NCBI RefSeq assembly: GCF_014712675.1
Contig: NZ_JACXSI010000020.1
Coordinates: 1 to 60,736 of the forward strand
DNA: 60,736 nt
Reading direction: 5' to 3'
DNA from: Peribacillus faecalis
GTDB lineage: Bacteria > Bacillota > Bacilli > Bacillales > DSM-1321
Shown piece after piece: positions 14,690 to 24,801 of this stretch (positions within the stretch are counted from its first letter, which is position 1; every line of letters starts with the position of its first letter). The position numbers and the translations under genes are program-made. Below the pieces are notes generated by a model. That model was not told the origin of the DNA, ran no database searches, and worked only from the letters and a program-made list of their open reading frames with translations.

Positions 14690-14727
14690 AAAAAAACGGT
14701 GTGACCATCTGGCCACACCGTTTTTCT
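14690..14727 (-). terminator. Terminator of the tRNA-Arg transcript
   Basis: AAAACGGTGTG pairs with CACACCGTTTT around a short loop, followed on the minus strand by a T run. It sits about 20 bp after the tRNA. Confidence 0.9.
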
Positions 14728-14748
14728 GTAATTCTCTTTTTCAATGAA

Positions 14749-14820
14749 CGCCCTCGGAGGGAATCGAACCCCCATCGTAAGAACCGGAATCTTATGTTCT
14801 ATCCATTAAACTACGAGGGC
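14749..14820 (-). tRNA. tRNA-Arg, anticodon CCG
   Basis: A 72-nt cloverleaf on the minus strand: acceptor GCCCTCG pairs with CGAGGGC, discriminator G, anticodon stem TAAGA/TCTTA with loop TTCCGGT (anticodon CCG, reading CGG), and T arm GGGGGTTCGATTCCCTC. The 3' CCA is not encoded. It is a single-tRNA transcription unit. Confidence 0.95.
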
Positions 14821-14862
14821 AAACAACAAACTGGACCTAAAACATATGTTAGTCCGCTGTTA

Positions 14863-14891
14863 ATTATATTGTACATTCAGAAACTTTGCAA
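14863..14891 (-). promoter_or_regulatory. Promoter of the tRNA-Arg gene
   Basis: On the minus strand TTGCAA (14891-14886) and TATAAT (14868-14863) are spaced 17 nt, about 43 nt before the tRNA. Confidence 0.75.
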
Positions 14892-14895
14892 CTGG

Positions 14896-15260
14896 AAAAA
14901 CTGTCGCCGGTCCTTCTTTACTTTTTGAATCAATAGATAATTGATGAATATTATTGTATAACTCCAAACTTATTTCTCTACCATTCAAAGAAGGAGTCAT
15001 GCGTCAGGACTAAGATAAAACGCACGAGAAACCCACTTTTGGTTTCTCGGGTGGATTAGCTTAGGACCTAGCATGACAGGCGTAAGGTTAGACAAGAACA
15101 AAAGCGGAAGTGCCCCGTTTAGCAACGTATGAACTGGAGGCCGCCGAATATAGGAAACACGAAGAACGTCAGTGATTCGATGTTGACTTATCGTAGGGAG
15201 GTTGCGGAAGAGCATTAAGTGCTGAGTGCTGAAGCTGGACGCCGATTCTTTTTCATTTTT
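14896..15260. repeat. Dispersed structured element, copy A
   Basis: A 104-nt core (14991-15094) matches copy B (46425-46528) without gaps, 84 of 104 positions by my count. The core folds into a long irregular hairpin: GTCATGC/GCATGAC, CTAAG/CTTAG and CGAGAAACC/GGTTTCTCG, followed by a conserved unpaired tail ending GGTTAGACA. The copy is bracketed by imperfect direct repeats of the form CTG.CGCCGGTCCTT.TTTC (14900-14920 and 15235-15255). Between core and right repeat lies about 140 bp not shared with copy B. It fills the divergent gap between tRNA-Arg and clpP. A plus-strand RNA or a non-autonomous mobile element are both possible. Confidence 0.65.
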
Positions 15261-15415
15261 ACTCGTGGTTGTTTATCCACGTTTTTGCAGAAGCATTCTC
15301 CGTTAAAAAGGTTTAAAGGAATTGGGTTTGGATAAGATGTTAAAGGACTCATAAAAATTAACAGCCCTTGCTCTGAAAAATGTCGAATAAAAGAGGAAAA
15401 TACATTTGCCTTTTG

Positions 15416-15432
15416 TTTGACCTAAATTGACC
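15416..15432 (+). promoter_or_regulatory. CtsR operator of clpP
   Basis: TTTGACC-TAA-ATTGACC is the reverse complement of the tandem CtsR heptad (GGTCAAA-N3-GGTCAAA) with one deviation. It overlaps the -35 region: TTGACC (15417) with TATCAT 18 nt downstream. It implies heat-shock control by CtsR. Confidence 0.85.
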
Positions 15433-15501
15433 AAAAAGTGTATCATGGTATTACAGATATTATTCTAAGTAGTACAAGTAAATTTGAGGAGGATGACATA
15501 C

Positions 15502-16107
15502 ATGAATTTAATTCCTACAGTAATCGAACAAACAAATCGTGGGGAGAGAGCATATGATATTTACTCTCGTCTTCTAAAAGACCGCATTATCATGCTTGGC
15601 AGTGCAATTGATGACAATGTTGCCAATTCCATTGTGGCGCAATTGCTGTTCTTAGAAGCTGAAAACCCTGAAAAGGATATTACAATTTACATTAACAGCC
15701 CTGGCGGAAGCATTACAGCCGGTATGGCCATCTATGATACAATGCAATACATAAAACCAAAAGTTTCAACAATCTGTATTGGTATGGCTGCATCTATGGG
15801 CGCATTCCTTCTTGCAGCAGGTGAAAAAGGCAAACGTTTTGCTCTTCCAAACAGTGAAGTAATGATTCACCAACCACTTGGCGGCGCTCAAGGTCAAGCG
15901 ACTGAAATTGAAATCGCTGCTCGTCGTATTCTTGAAATGCGCGATAAATTAAACCGCATCTTGGCAGAACGCACAGGTCAACCACTTGAAGTATTAGAAA
16001 AAGATACAGACCGTGATAACTTCATGTCAGCTGAAAAAGCGAAAGAATATGGTTTAATCGACCAAGTTATCACTCGCAACGCTTTAGAAGATAAAAAAAA
16101 TAAATAA
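15502..16107 (+). CDS. clpP: ATP-dependent Clp protease proteolytic subunit
   Basis: Serine protease that forms the tetradecameric barrel used with ClpX, ClpC and ClpE. The start ATG at 15502 ([20 protein letters not shown]) has GGAGG upstream and gives 201 residues; an in-frame TTG six codons earlier overlaps the RBS and is rejected. The triad is Ser98 (GMAASMGA), His123 (MIHQPLGG) and Asp172 (DTDRDN). Single gene with its own CtsR box and terminator. Confidence 0.98.
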   Translation: MNLIPTVIEQTNRGERAYDIYSRLLKDRIIMLGSAIDDNVANSIVAQLLFLEAENPEKDITIYINSPGGSITAGMAIYDTMQYIKPKVSTICIGMAASMGAFLLAAGEKGKRFALPNSEVMIHQPLGGAQGQATEIEIAARRILEMRDKLNRILAERTGQPLEVLEKDTDRDNFMSAEKAKEYGLIDQVITRNALEDKKNK

Positions 16108-16113
16108 TAATCA

Positions 16114-16144
16114 GAGCCGTCTCATTGATTGAGGCGGTTTTTTA
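16114..16144 (+). terminator. Terminator of clpP
   Basis: CCGTCTCA pairs with TGAGGCGG (one G-T pair) around TTGAT, followed by TTTTTT. Confidence 0.85.
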
Positions 16145-16171
16145 TTCATATATTTAGTTGGAAATGAAGAT

Positions 16172-16390
16172 AATCGGATGCATCTCTTGATGTTATCCCT
16201 GTAATTATCGGAATCAATCCCCCCAATACAGTCAATCGATCCACATTTCACTTTAATTTGTCCGAATTTAAAATTAATCAGTCCAAATCTTAAAAAATTC
16301 AATCGGAACTTTAATTAATCGGTCCAAAATCGCCTGGTAATCAGTCCAAACTTGCAAATAATCTGTCCAAGCCGCTTCCTGAAAATCATT
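16172..16390. repeat. Phased short-core array 1 (AATC.GTCCAAA family)
   Basis: Between the convergent clpP and crh terminators. A core AATC (often AATC.GTCCAAA) recurs at 16212, 16234, 16255 (AATT), 16276, 16301, 16317, 16339, 16360 and 16384; most steps are 21-22 nt, two are irregular (25 and 16). The sequence between cores is not conserved. No reading frame or single hairpin explains it. Confidence 0.65.
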
Positions 16391-16415
16391 ATGCACTGCT
16401 CTCTAAACAAAAAGT

Positions 16416-16446
16416 AAAACCGGACTATCAAGTAGGCCGGTTTTAA
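16416..16446 (-). terminator. Terminator of the yvcI-crh block
   Basis: AAAACCGG pairs with CCGGTTTT around a 13-nt loop, 16 bp after the crh stop. Confidence 0.85.
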
Positions 16447-16461
16447 AGCAAACATTATGGA

Positions 16462-16722
16462 TTACAGCGATTCTTTTTGCACAAACTCCGTTAAATAGGC
16501 AACTGCTTTTTCTTCGTCTTTTCCTTCTGCACTGATTGTAATGATTGTCCCTGTGCTTACGGCAAGACTCATGATGCCCATGATGCTTTTGGCATTTACT
16601 TTCCTGCCATCCTTTTCGATGAAAACATCACTGTTGAAAGTATTAGCTTCTTGTACAAATATCGCGGCCGGTCTGGCTTGCAATCCTGATTTTAAATTCA
16701 CTTCCACTTGTTTTTCAACCAT
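16462..16722 (-). CDS. crh: HPr-like catabolite-repression protein Crh
   Basis: Regulatory HPr paralogue that, once phosphorylated on Ser46 by HprK, is a co-repressor of CcpA; it cannot take part in PTS phosphotransfer. Decisive residue: Gln15 (GLQARPAA) replaces the catalytic His15 of HPr, while Ser46 is kept in NAKSIMGIMSL. The start ATG at 16722 has GGGAG at 8 nt, giving 86 residues. It is the last gene of the whiA block, 21 bp after whiA. Confidence 0.96.
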   Translation of the reverse strand: MVEKQVEVNLKSGLQARPAAIFVQEANTFNSDVFIEKDGRKVNAKSIMGIMSLAVSTGTIITISAEGKDEEKAVAYLTEFVQKESL

Positions 16723-16743
16723 GATCATTTCTCCCTCTCTCGT

Positions 16744-17688
16744 TTACTTGATATTTTCCCCTGCTCTTAACTTATTAGCGATTTCGTCGATTTTGCGAAG
16801 GCGATGATTGATTCCTGATTTACTGACTTTCCCCCCGGAAACCATCTCACCTAATTCCTTTAAGGTAACATCTTGATATGCTACCCGCAGTTCAGCGATT
16901 TCTCGCAGCTTGTCCGGCAATATGTCCAGACCGATTGTTTGATCTATAAATTGAATGTTCTCAACCTGTCTCAGTGAAGCGCCAATTGTTTTGTTCAAGT
17001 TTGCAGTTTCACAGTTTACGAGCCTGTTTACAGAATTGCGCATGTCGCGGACAATTCGCACATCCTCGAACCGGAAAATGGCTGTATGAGCGCCGACGAT
17101 TCTCAGGAATTCAGAAATTTTATCTGCTTCCTTCAAATAAGTGATGAAGCCCTTTTTTCGCTCCAGTGTTTTTGCACGAAGCTCAAATCCGTTCATCAGT
17201 TCACATAATGCATCATTATGCTCTTTGTACAAAGAATAAATTTCCAAATGGTAGGCTGAAGTTTCGGGATTATTAACAGATCCCCCAGCTAAAAAAGCAC
17301 CGCGCAAGTAGGAGCGCTTGCAGCATTTTTTCGAAACAAACTCCTTTGAAATCGAATGGTTAATCGTAAAGCCCTCTCCAAGAATTTGGAGATCCATTAA
17401 AATTTCCTGAGCTTTTTCCGCAAACCGTACGATGTAAATATTATTCTTTTTCAGCTTCATTTTTTTCCGGACGAGCAATTCTACATTCACTTCGTAATTT
17501 TTCTTGAGAAGGGTGTAGATTCTTCTCGCAATAGCCGCATTTTCCGTTTGAACATCTATGACGAGCTTTCTGTTAGAGAATGAGAGAGAACCGTTCATCC
17601 TAATTAATGCTGATAACTCTACCTTGGAACAACAAGGCTTCAATTCAAGAGTCGTTAGCTCCTTTTTCGTTTCTGAAGCAAAAGACAC
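16744..17688 (-). CDS. whiA: WhiA, LAGLIDADG-like sporulation/division regulator
   Basis: DNA-binding protein needed for normal division and chromosome segregation in bacilli. The GTG at 17688 ([11 protein letters not shown]) is chosen because AGGAGGTGA lies just before it; this gives 314 residues, near the B. subtilis length. The N-terminal homing-endonuclease-like fold ([20 protein letters not shown]) and C-terminal HTH ([25 protein letters not shown]) are visible. It follows yvcK by 73 bp and precedes crh. Confidence 0.96.
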   Translation of the reverse strand: MSFASETKKELTTLELKPCCSKVELSALIRMNGSLSFSNRKLVIDVQTENAAIARRIYTLLKKNYEVNVELLVRKKMKLKKNNIYIVRFAEKAQEILMDLQILGEGFTINHSISKEFVSKKCCKRSYLRGAFLAGGSVNNPETSAYHLEIYSLYKEHNDALCELMNGFELRAKTLERKKGFITYLKEADKISEFLRIVGAHTAIFRFEDVRIVRDMRNSVNRLVNCETANLNKTIGASLRQVENIQFIDQTIGLDILPDKLREIAELRVAYQDVTLKELGEMVSGGKVSKSGINHRLRKIDEIANKLRAGENIK

Positions 17689-17761
17689 TCTCTCACCTCC
17701 TATTATTGCACGCATTGCGCTGATAAGGAAATGACAGGCCTTATCAGCTACGCACTTTTAT

Positions 17762-18754
17762 TTACGATCCAAACATGGATTTTGTTTCATTTACCAACAT
17801 TTTGTACAGTATATTCGCCACTTTCTTCGTGTCATGGCGGATATATTCTTGTTCATACGTTAAAATTTGTTCTTGCACAACTTCCATTCCAAGTTCCAAT
17901 AACTTCGCCACATCAAAATGGACAGGCTGTGCCAGCTCCTCTTTATACCTCAATTGGATTTGCGGAGGAACTTCCTCATTGTTGACAAGGATAGTGTCAA
18001 TGCAAGCACATCCGATATGATCATAGATGGTTTTCACATGATCACTTGCTGAGTAGTTCAGTGTTTCTCCCGCTTGCGTCATCAAGTTGCATACGTAAAC
18101 CTTTCTTGCTTTTGCGTTGCATACCTCGTAGCCGATTCTCGGTACTAAAAGATTTGGCAAGATACTCGTGTATAAGCTCCCTGGCCCGACAACGATTAAA
18201 TCAGCCTGGCGAATAGCCGTGATTGTTTCTGAAAGCGGCTTCACCTCAGATGGGGTCAAAAAGACCCGCTTAATCTTTTTGCCGGAATAAGGAATCTTGG
18301 ACTCACCCGAAATATAAGAACCGTCCTCAAGCTCGGCGTGCAATACAACGCTTTGATTGGCTGCAGGTAAAACCTTACCTCGGACATTTAAAACCTTGCT
18401 CATTTCTTGAATGGCATGCACAAAATCACCAGTAATCGAGGTCATCGCCGCCAAAATCAAATTACCGAGAGAATGTCCAGACAGTTCCGATTGCACAAAC
18501 CGGTGCTGGAACATTTTCTCGACGAGCGGCTCAACATCTGAAAGAGCTGCCAGAACGTTTCGGACATCACCCGGAGGCGGAATATGAAAGTCATCACGCA
18601 ACCTTCCGGAGCTGCCGCCGTCATCTGCAACCGTTACAATAGCCGTAATATCGACAGGATACTGCTTCAAGCCCCGCAAAAGTACAGGAAGACCTGTACC
18701 TCCGCCGATAATGACGATTTTAGGCTGTTGAGGTTGCTGAATATATTTAACCAT
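17762..18754 (-). CDS. yvcK: Gluconeogenesis/morphogenesis factor YvcK (CofD-like)
   Basis: UDP-sugar-binding cytoplasmic protein needed for normal shape on gluconeogenic carbon sources. The 330 residues show the Rossmann [28 protein letters not shown], the [10 protein letters not shown] loop and [15 protein letters not shown], all conserved in the family. It overlaps rapZ by 8 nt, so they are co-translated. Confidence 0.95.
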   Translation of the reverse strand: MVKYIQQPQQPKIVIIGGGTGLPVLLRGLKQYPVDITAIVTVADDGGSSGRLRDDFHIPPPGDVRNVLAALSDVEPLVEKMFQHRFVQSELSGHSLGNLILAAMTSITGDFVHAIQEMSKVLNVRGKVLPAANQSVVLHAELEDGSYISGESKIPYSGKKIKRVFLTPSEVKPLSETITAIRQADLIVVGPGSLYTSILPNLLVPRIGYEVCNAKARKVYVCNLMTQAGETLNYSASDHVKTIYDHIGCACIDTILVNNEEVPPQIQLRYKEELAQPVHFDVAKLLELGMEVVQEQILTYEQEYIRHDTKKVANILYKMLVNETKSMFGS

Positions 18755-19640
18755 GAATTTGTTCCTTCCTTAAATTAATATCTCGGTGTGAAACAGTTGT
18801 ATGGTATTGCCCCTTAAAATGTTGAGCCAAGTACTCAGCAATCGTTACGGAACGATGCTGACCGCCCGTACAGCCAATCGCGATGACAAACTGCGCCTTG
18901 CCTTCCCTCTTATAATGAGGAAGTACAAAAGTCAGCAAATCAATCACTTTCTCAAGGAATTTACTTGTTTCATTCCATTTCAATACATAGCTTGATACCT
19001 CTTCTTGAAGGCCTGTTTTAGGGCGCATATCCTCAATGTAATACGGATTCGGCAAGAATCGGACATCGAATACTGTATCAGCATCAATCGGAAGCCCGTG
19101 CTTAAATCCGAATGACATAATATTCACTGTGAATTCGGGACGGCTGTCCGTTGCAAATTGCTTTAAAATTTTCTCTCTTAATTCCCTTGGCTTCATATTG
19201 GATGTGTTATAAATGGTTTGTGCTCTTCCTTTTAAACCATCCAACAGTTTTCTTTCTTGCTTAATGCCATCTAAAGGCAAGCCGAGTGGAGCGAGGGGAT
19301 GCGTTCTTCTTGTTTCTTTATAGCGGCGCACAAGTACTTCATCATCTGCATCAAGAAAAAGGATTTGAGGTTTCATCCAGTTTTCTTCCAGCAAATTATC
19401 AAGAGCCTGGAATAAATGATCAAAAAACTCTCTTCCTCTCAAGTCCATTACTAGAGCAACCTTATTCATTTTATTGCCGGATTCCTTCATCAGCTCCAAA
19501 AATTTTGGCAGCAATGTCGGAGGAAGATTATCGACGCAAAAGTAGCCTAAGTCCTCAAAACTTTGCACAGCCACTGTTTTCCCGGCACCTGACATACCGG
19601 TAATGATCACAAGATCGGTGTCTTTATTTATCTCAGTCAT
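18747..19640 (-). CDS. rapZ: RNase adapter RapZ / nucleotide-binding protein YvcJ
   Basis: P-loop protein of 297 residues. Walker A is [20 protein letters not shown] near the N-terminus; the C-terminal half carries the conserved [13 protein letters not shown] and [13 protein letters not shown] segments. In bacilli YvcJ hydrolyses GTP and influences competence; the E. coli counterpart controls glmS RNA decay. First of the overlapping rapZ-yvcK pair, downstream of yvcI. Confidence 0.95.
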   Translation of the reverse strand: MTEINKDTDLVIITGMSGAGKTVAVQSFEDLGYFCVDNLPPTLLPKFLELMKESGNKMNKVALVMDLRGREFFDHLFQALDNLLEENWMKPQILFLDADDEVLVRRYKETRRTHPLAPLGLPLDGIKQERKLLDGLKGRAQTIYNTSNMKPRELREKILKQFATDSRPEFTVNIMSFGFKHGLPIDADTVFDVRFLPNPYYIEDMRPKTGLQEEVSSYVLKWNETSKFLEKVIDLLTFVLPHYKREGKAQFVIAIGCTGGQHRSVTIAEYLAQHFKGQYHTTVSHRDINLRKEQIHG

Positions 19641-19734
19641 TACAAATCACCCTTTCTTCTTTCGACCTATCATACACACAGTCCTTTGAGCCGAATTTCG
19701 CCTCCCGGACTCTTAGTCATCATATTAAAATAAA

Positions 19735-20193
19735 TTAATTCGGATCGAGACGATACGATAGAAGTTTAAAGTCCGGTGTGTATGTAAATGTGCCGTATAT
19801 AAGTCCGCTTCCATGAATCATATAATCTAAAATATGATAGTCGCCTTCAGCCATTGGCAACTCTGAAATATCATCAGCCGAAACCCAGTCGATGATGCCT
19901 TCTTCGCTTTCTTTCAGGTTTTGCCCATCAAATTCATCAGCAACAAATGTAAACATCATCCACTCCGATTGAACTTGATCTCCATCCTTTATAATAAAAG
20001 TAAAAATGCCTTTTATTTTAGGATTTTTCACATAAATACCCGTTTCTTCTCTAAATTCTCTTACACAGGCTTCTTTAACTGATTCTCCAGGCTCCATCTT
20101 ACCGCCGGGGGCAACCCACCAGCCTCTTCTCGGCTTCTGCAAAAGCAAGATTCGGCCTTCATTTACCAAGACACAATTCGTAACCCTCTGCAC
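19735..20193 (-). CDS. yvcI: Nudix hydrolase YvcI
   Basis: Hydrolyses a nucleoside diphosphate derivative; in vivo substrate unknown. The GTG at 20193 (QRVTNCVLVNEG) follows GAGGTGA at 6 nt and gives 152 residues; an upstream in-frame start is rejected. The Nudix box is GGKMEPGESVKEACVREFREETG, shown here by its ends GGKMEPGES and REFREETG at about residues 37-59. First gene of the yvcI-rapZ-yvcK-whiA-crh block, 94 bp before rapZ. Confidence 0.93.
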   Translation of the reverse strand: MQRVTNCVLVNEGRILLLQKPRRGWWVAPGGKMEPGESVKEACVREFREETGIYVKNPKIKGIFTFIIKDGDQVQSEWMMFTFVADEFDGQNLKESEEGIIDWVSADDISELPMAEGDYHILDYMIHGSGLIYGTFTYTPDFKLLSYRLDPN

Positions 20194-20542
20194 AATAATC
20201 ACCTCAATAATCCGAAAAAACACTTCTCCTTTATAAAACAGGAGAGCCGTTGCTTTCTAATCTATATCTATAAAAATGATCCTGACTGACCAAGCAGCAG
20301 AAGTTCTTCTTTTACGTTCAGCCATTGTATGGCTGTTTTTATCTTCAAAATAAACAATATGAAAAAAATGACATTTTTCAGATGTCGTATTCACTACATT
20401 ATACTATTATTAATGTATTTCTGAAAGAACCGTGTGTGTCATTCCTTCATGTTTTGCTTATCCATTAAGGTTTTTTAGGACTCGTAAAATTTTTTAACTC
20501 ATTATCCAATTATTAACACCATGTATACCAGCAACCGGACAC
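20194..20542. other. Gap between yvcI and trxB with an isolated plus-strand hairpin
   Basis: About 350 bp without a gene. It must hold the yvcI promoter. A plus-strand hairpin (20319-20335, CAGCCAT/ATGGCTG) followed by TTTTT looks like an intrinsic terminator although no plus-strand gene precedes it; a short RNA is possible but not shown. Confidence 0.4.
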
Positions 20543-20608
20543 AAAAAAAGAGGGTGTCATCGCAAAGACGTATATACGCCTTCATTCCATGACATCCTCA
20601 ACTTTTAT
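20543..20608 (-). terminator. Terminator of trxB
   Basis: GAGGGTGTCAT pairs with ATGACATCCTC (one G-T pair) around a 28-nt loop; the minus strand continues into a T run. Confidence 0.8.
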
Positions 20609-20673
20609 TTAAAAGGGGGTTATTTTGTTTCTTTATTGTAACCCAGTTTGATTGCATTGTTGTTACAGCAGTA

Positions 20674-21630
<957 letters not shown>

Positions 21631-21735
21631 TTATGTCACTCCCTCATTAAACGTTATACCTTATCGTAGTGGTTTACGTTAGTATTTCCTACCTTTTATC
21701 CTATATAACCAAAAGTAGGCAGTCCAAGAAAATGC

Positions 21736-23232
21736 TCAATGAAGCAGGCCATTCACTTTTTTTACATATTTTTGGATAGTCGATACAGATACATCAAACA
21801 TTTGTGCTGCTTCTTTTTGACTCAACTGCTCGTTTCGCATTTTTCTCCATGTATACACAACAGCCGCGGCCCATGCAGAAGGATTTGAAAATGCCATTTG
21901 CGCTTTTTTTCCTTCTTCCCAAACAGAGAACCATATGAAATATAAGCCTGCCTCCACTAATGTGATCGGATTGTAACGTGTATACAGCATTTCTGCAACT
22001 ATATCTAAAAAATACGTATCGTTGTTAACAGAGCCATTGCTCTCAATGAATGATAAATACGCTTTTTCCATTTCTGTGAAGCGATCATTGCTCTTGATTG
22101 CTTCAATTAAAGCTGTATTGTCCTTATGGAAGCAATGTTTATAAAGAAATAGGCCGAAAAGTCTTTCCTCAGTTAAGTCACTCTCTAGTTTCTTCACCAC
22201 AACGGGCACTTGGTGCTCAAATCCATTAATTCCGGATACAATTTCACCCCAAGGCTCTAATCCTGCTTTATCAGGATTCAATTCGATTACTTTCTTCCAC
22301 GCCTTATGGGCGCTTTGTTCGTAGCCTAAATGGTATGCACAAGTTGAAACCCAGTAATAAAATGTGTCATCGCCGGCAAATCCATTCTTCTGCAAATGCT
22401 TCAGCCACATATAAGCTAAATCAAAGCGCCCGATTAAGGCAAAAGTCGCCCCCAGCTTATATTGCTGATCGAAATTGATTGGGCGCACTTTCATTAAAGC
22501 AGACACAATTTCAACTACCCGATCCATATTTTTTTCATAATGATGGAAAACGACTAAATTGCAAAGACCGTGCAGATTTCCAGGGTTCTTCTCGAGTACT
22601 TCCTCTACTGTGCGAAACGCTTCTTCTTTATTTCCTGAATAGAAATATGCAAGCGCCAAATTATTGTATGCAAACCATGATTCCGGTTGATCATCAATCA
22701 TTTTCTGCAATGCGGCAATAGCTTTTGGGAAATTGCCTGCTTCTAATAGAGACCTTGCCTCTTCACGTTCTGTAGCCGTTGAATCATATTCTTCGAGATC
22801 TTCGCCGCTTTCCATGCTCTCCATAGTCAGCAAATCCAATAAATCCTCGGCATCATCCGTAAATTCACCTTTATTGTCCAGCTTCAAATATTTATTAGCA
22901 TGCAAGTAAGCATCCTTGATCATTCCAAGATGAGCAAAGTTATTAGCCAAGAAGTAATGGCATTCACTCATAAATGGGTCCAAATCGGTTATAATATTTT
23001 CTAATATTGTATTGGAATAGCCGTATTCGCCGATGTCCGTACAAACAATCGCCAGCTGGCATGCGATGATCGGTTCCAACGGTTCTAATTCCATTGCTCG
23101 TTCCAAGTATTTCTTCGCTTTATATAAATCACGTCTATGATAAGCCTTTAATCCTTTTGAGAAATAATATTCACCTGTTGGATGAAAAGCAAAAATCTTA
23201 GCCTGTTGTTCGTATTTAGAGTTTTTACTCAT
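21736..23232 (-). CDS. TPR-repeat protein with C-terminal helix-turn-helix (YvcD-like)
   Basis: A 498-residue cytoplasmic protein. The ATG at 23232 (SKNSKYEQQAKIF) follows GGAGG. Several tetratricopeptide repeats are seen (GLKAYHRRDLYKAKKYLERAMELEP; WFAYNNLALAYFYSGNKEEAF and others, residues about 25-330). The last 30 residues (QKEAAQMFDVSVSTIQKYVKK) look like a sigma-factor or phage-type HTH. It sits between the his operon and trxB. The combination suggests a regulator or scaffold, but the function is unknown. Confidence 0.75.
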   Translation of the reverse strand: MSKNSKYEQQAKIFAFHPTGEYYFSKGLKAYHRRDLYKAKKYLERAMELEPLEPIIACQLAIVCTDIGEYGYSNTILENIITDLDPFMSECHYFLANNFAHLGMIKDAYLHANKYLKLDNKGEFTDDAEDLLDLLTMESMESGEDLEEYDSTATEREEARSLLEAGNFPKAIAALQKMIDDQPESWFAYNNLALAYFYSGNKEEAFRTVEEVLEKNPGNLHGLCNLVVFHHYEKNMDRVVEIVSALMKVRPINFDQQYKLGATFALIGRFDLAYMWLKHLQKNGFAGDDTFYYWVSTCAYHLGYEQSAHKAWKKVIELNPDKAGLEPWGEIVSGINGFEHQVPVVVKKLESDLTEERLFGLFLYKHCFHKDNTALIEAIKSNDRFTEMEKAYLSFIESNGSVNNDTYFLDIVAEMLYTRYNPITLVEAGLYFIWFSVWEEGKKAQMAFSNPSAWAAAVVYTWRKMRNEQLSQKEAAQMFDVSVSTIQKYVKKVNGLLH

Positions 23233-23335
23233 GTAATCCTCCAATAAAAAGTTGGTTAACTACAATATTATACCATATTCGCATATGGAAAAGAACTGCA
23301 GAGCTCTAGTCTAAAACCTTTATACACGCAAAGTC

Positions 23336-23378
23336 AAAAAGCCAAACTGTACAATTTTTGCACAGTTTGGCTTTTTTT
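23336..23378 (-). terminator. Terminator of the his operon
   Basis: AAGCCAAACTGT pairs with ACAGTTTGGCTT around an 11-nt loop with A and T runs on both sides. Confidence 0.9.
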
Positions 23379-23413
23379 AGATTTTTTCTTTAAGCTCACA
23401 ATTAAGTAAGAAG

Positions 23414-24046
23414 TTATTTTTTCGCTTCATGGCGCTGTTTAAGAGCAACCAAAACATCTGAGAACGGCAAGTTTTGTTCCTTCAGCAACACAAGCAAGTG
23501 GAAGATTAAATCAGCGCTTTCCCATTGCAGCTCATCATGATCACGATTTTTCGCTGCAATAATCACTTCAGCTGATTCCTCACCGACTTTCTTCAATATT
23601 TTATCAACGCCTTTTTCAAATAAATACGTTGTGTATGACCCTTCTGGTCTTTGTTGTTCACGCTCAGCAATGATGTTTTCAAGCTCATATAAAAACGAAA
23701 CATCCGCTTTTGCCGCTGGCGTTTCAGCTTCATATAACTTTTCCGCAAAGCAAGTAGATGTGCCGTTATGACATGCAGGCCCTTTCGGATTAACCTGTAC
23801 GACAAGTGCATCTTGGTCGCAATCAAAGGAAATTGATTGAACTGTTTGCGTATTGCCGCTCGTTTCTCCCTTATGCCATAACTCCTGGCGCGAACGGCTG
23901 TAAAACCACGTTTCGCCGCTTTCAATTGTCTTTTTCAAAGATTCTTCATTCATGTAAGCCAGTGTCAGTACTTGCTTCGACGCCGCATCTTGAACAATCG
24001 CCGGGATCAATCCGTTACTGTCAAACTTCAGTTGTACATCCTTCAT
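23414..24046 (-). CDS. hisI: Bifunctional phosphoribosyl-AMP cyclohydrolase / phosphoribosyl-ATP pyrophosphatase
   Basis: Catalyses steps 2 and 3 of histidine synthesis. 210 residues: the N-terminal cyclohydrolase half ([18 protein letters not shown], zinc-type Cys in [12 protein letters not shown]) and the C-terminal pyrophosphatase half ([28 protein letters not shown]). The ATG overlaps the hisF stop by 4 nt. Last gene of the operon. Confidence 0.97.
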   Translation of the reverse strand: MKDVQLKFDSNGLIPAIVQDAASKQVLTLAYMNEESLKKTIESGETWFYSRSRQELWHKGETSGNTQTVQSISFDCDQDALVVQVNPKGPACHNGTSTCFAEKLYEAETPAAKADVSFLYELENIIAEREQQRPEGSYTTYLFEKGVDKILKKVGEESAEVIIAAKNRDHDELQWESADLIFHLLVLLKEQNLPFSDVLVALKQRHEAKK

Positions 24047-24801
24047 CGTACAATCACTCCTTCTCGTTGCAAATATCCCTTAACCTCTTTAACCGATGTT
24101 TCTTTATAATGAAAAATCGATGCCGCAAGAGCTGCATCTGCTTTACCTTCTTTGAAAGCTTCTTTGAAATGCCCGGCATTGCCGGCACCGCCTGATGCAA
24201 TTACCGGCACTGTCACAGCTTCACTGACCGCTCTCGTCAAAGCCAAGTCAAAGCCGGCCTTTTCACCGTCACAATCCATGCTCGTCAGCAGAATTTCGCC
24301 GGCTCCTCTTGATACTGCTTCTTTCGCCCATTCAATCACATCACGTTCCGTTTCGCGACGACCGCCATGCGTATAAACATTCCAAGATTTGCGCGCTTCA
24401 TCGTACTTTGCATCGATGGCCACAACGATGCATTGCGCACCGAAAAAATCACTACCTTCATTAATCAGCTGCGGATTTTCAACAGCCGCTGTGTTTAAAG
24501 AGACTTTATCCGCTCCGGCACGCAAGATTCGTTTCATATCTTCCAGGCTATTAATTCCGCCGCCGACCGTAAATGGAATCGCGAGCTGTGAAGCAACGTC
24601 CCGGACGACTTGAACCATCGTTTTCCGTCCTTCATGCGAAGCTGAAATGTCAAGGAAAACAAGCTCATCTGCGCCTTCCTGATCATAAAACTTAGCCAAT
24701 TCAACCGGATCGCCGGCATCGCGCAAACTGACGAATTGCACACCTTTTACAACGCGCCCTTCCTTTACGTCTAAACATGGGATAATTCTTTTTGTAATCA
24801 T
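24043..24801 (-). CDS. hisF: Imidazole glycerol phosphate synthase, cyclase subunit
   Basis: Works with HisH to close the imidazole ring and release AICAR. 252 residues from the ATG at 24801 ([20 protein letters not shown]). (beta/alpha)8 barrel with the catalytic Asp in PCLDV and in [14 protein letters not shown]; phosphate loops VGGGINS and ASGGAGN. Overlaps hisA and hisI by 4 nt each. Confidence 0.98.
   Translation of the reverse strand: MITKRIIPCLDVKEGRVVKGVQFVSLRDAGDPVELAKFYDQEGADELVFLDISASHEGRKTMVQVVRDVASQLAIPFTVGGGINSLEDMKRILRAGADKVSLNTAAVENPQLINEGSDFFGAQCIVVAIDAKYDEARKSWNVYTHGGRRETERDVIEWAKEAVSRGAGEILLTSMDCDGEKAGFDLALTRAVSEAVTVPVIASGGAGNAGHFKEAFKEGKADAALAASIFHYKETSVKEVKGYLQREGVIVR

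Noticed and set aside
14997-15215. 72-codon minus-strand frame inside structured element copy A
   Set aside because: No RBS, low-complexity product, and the region is explained by a conserved non-coding hairpin; the frame is not preserved in copy B.
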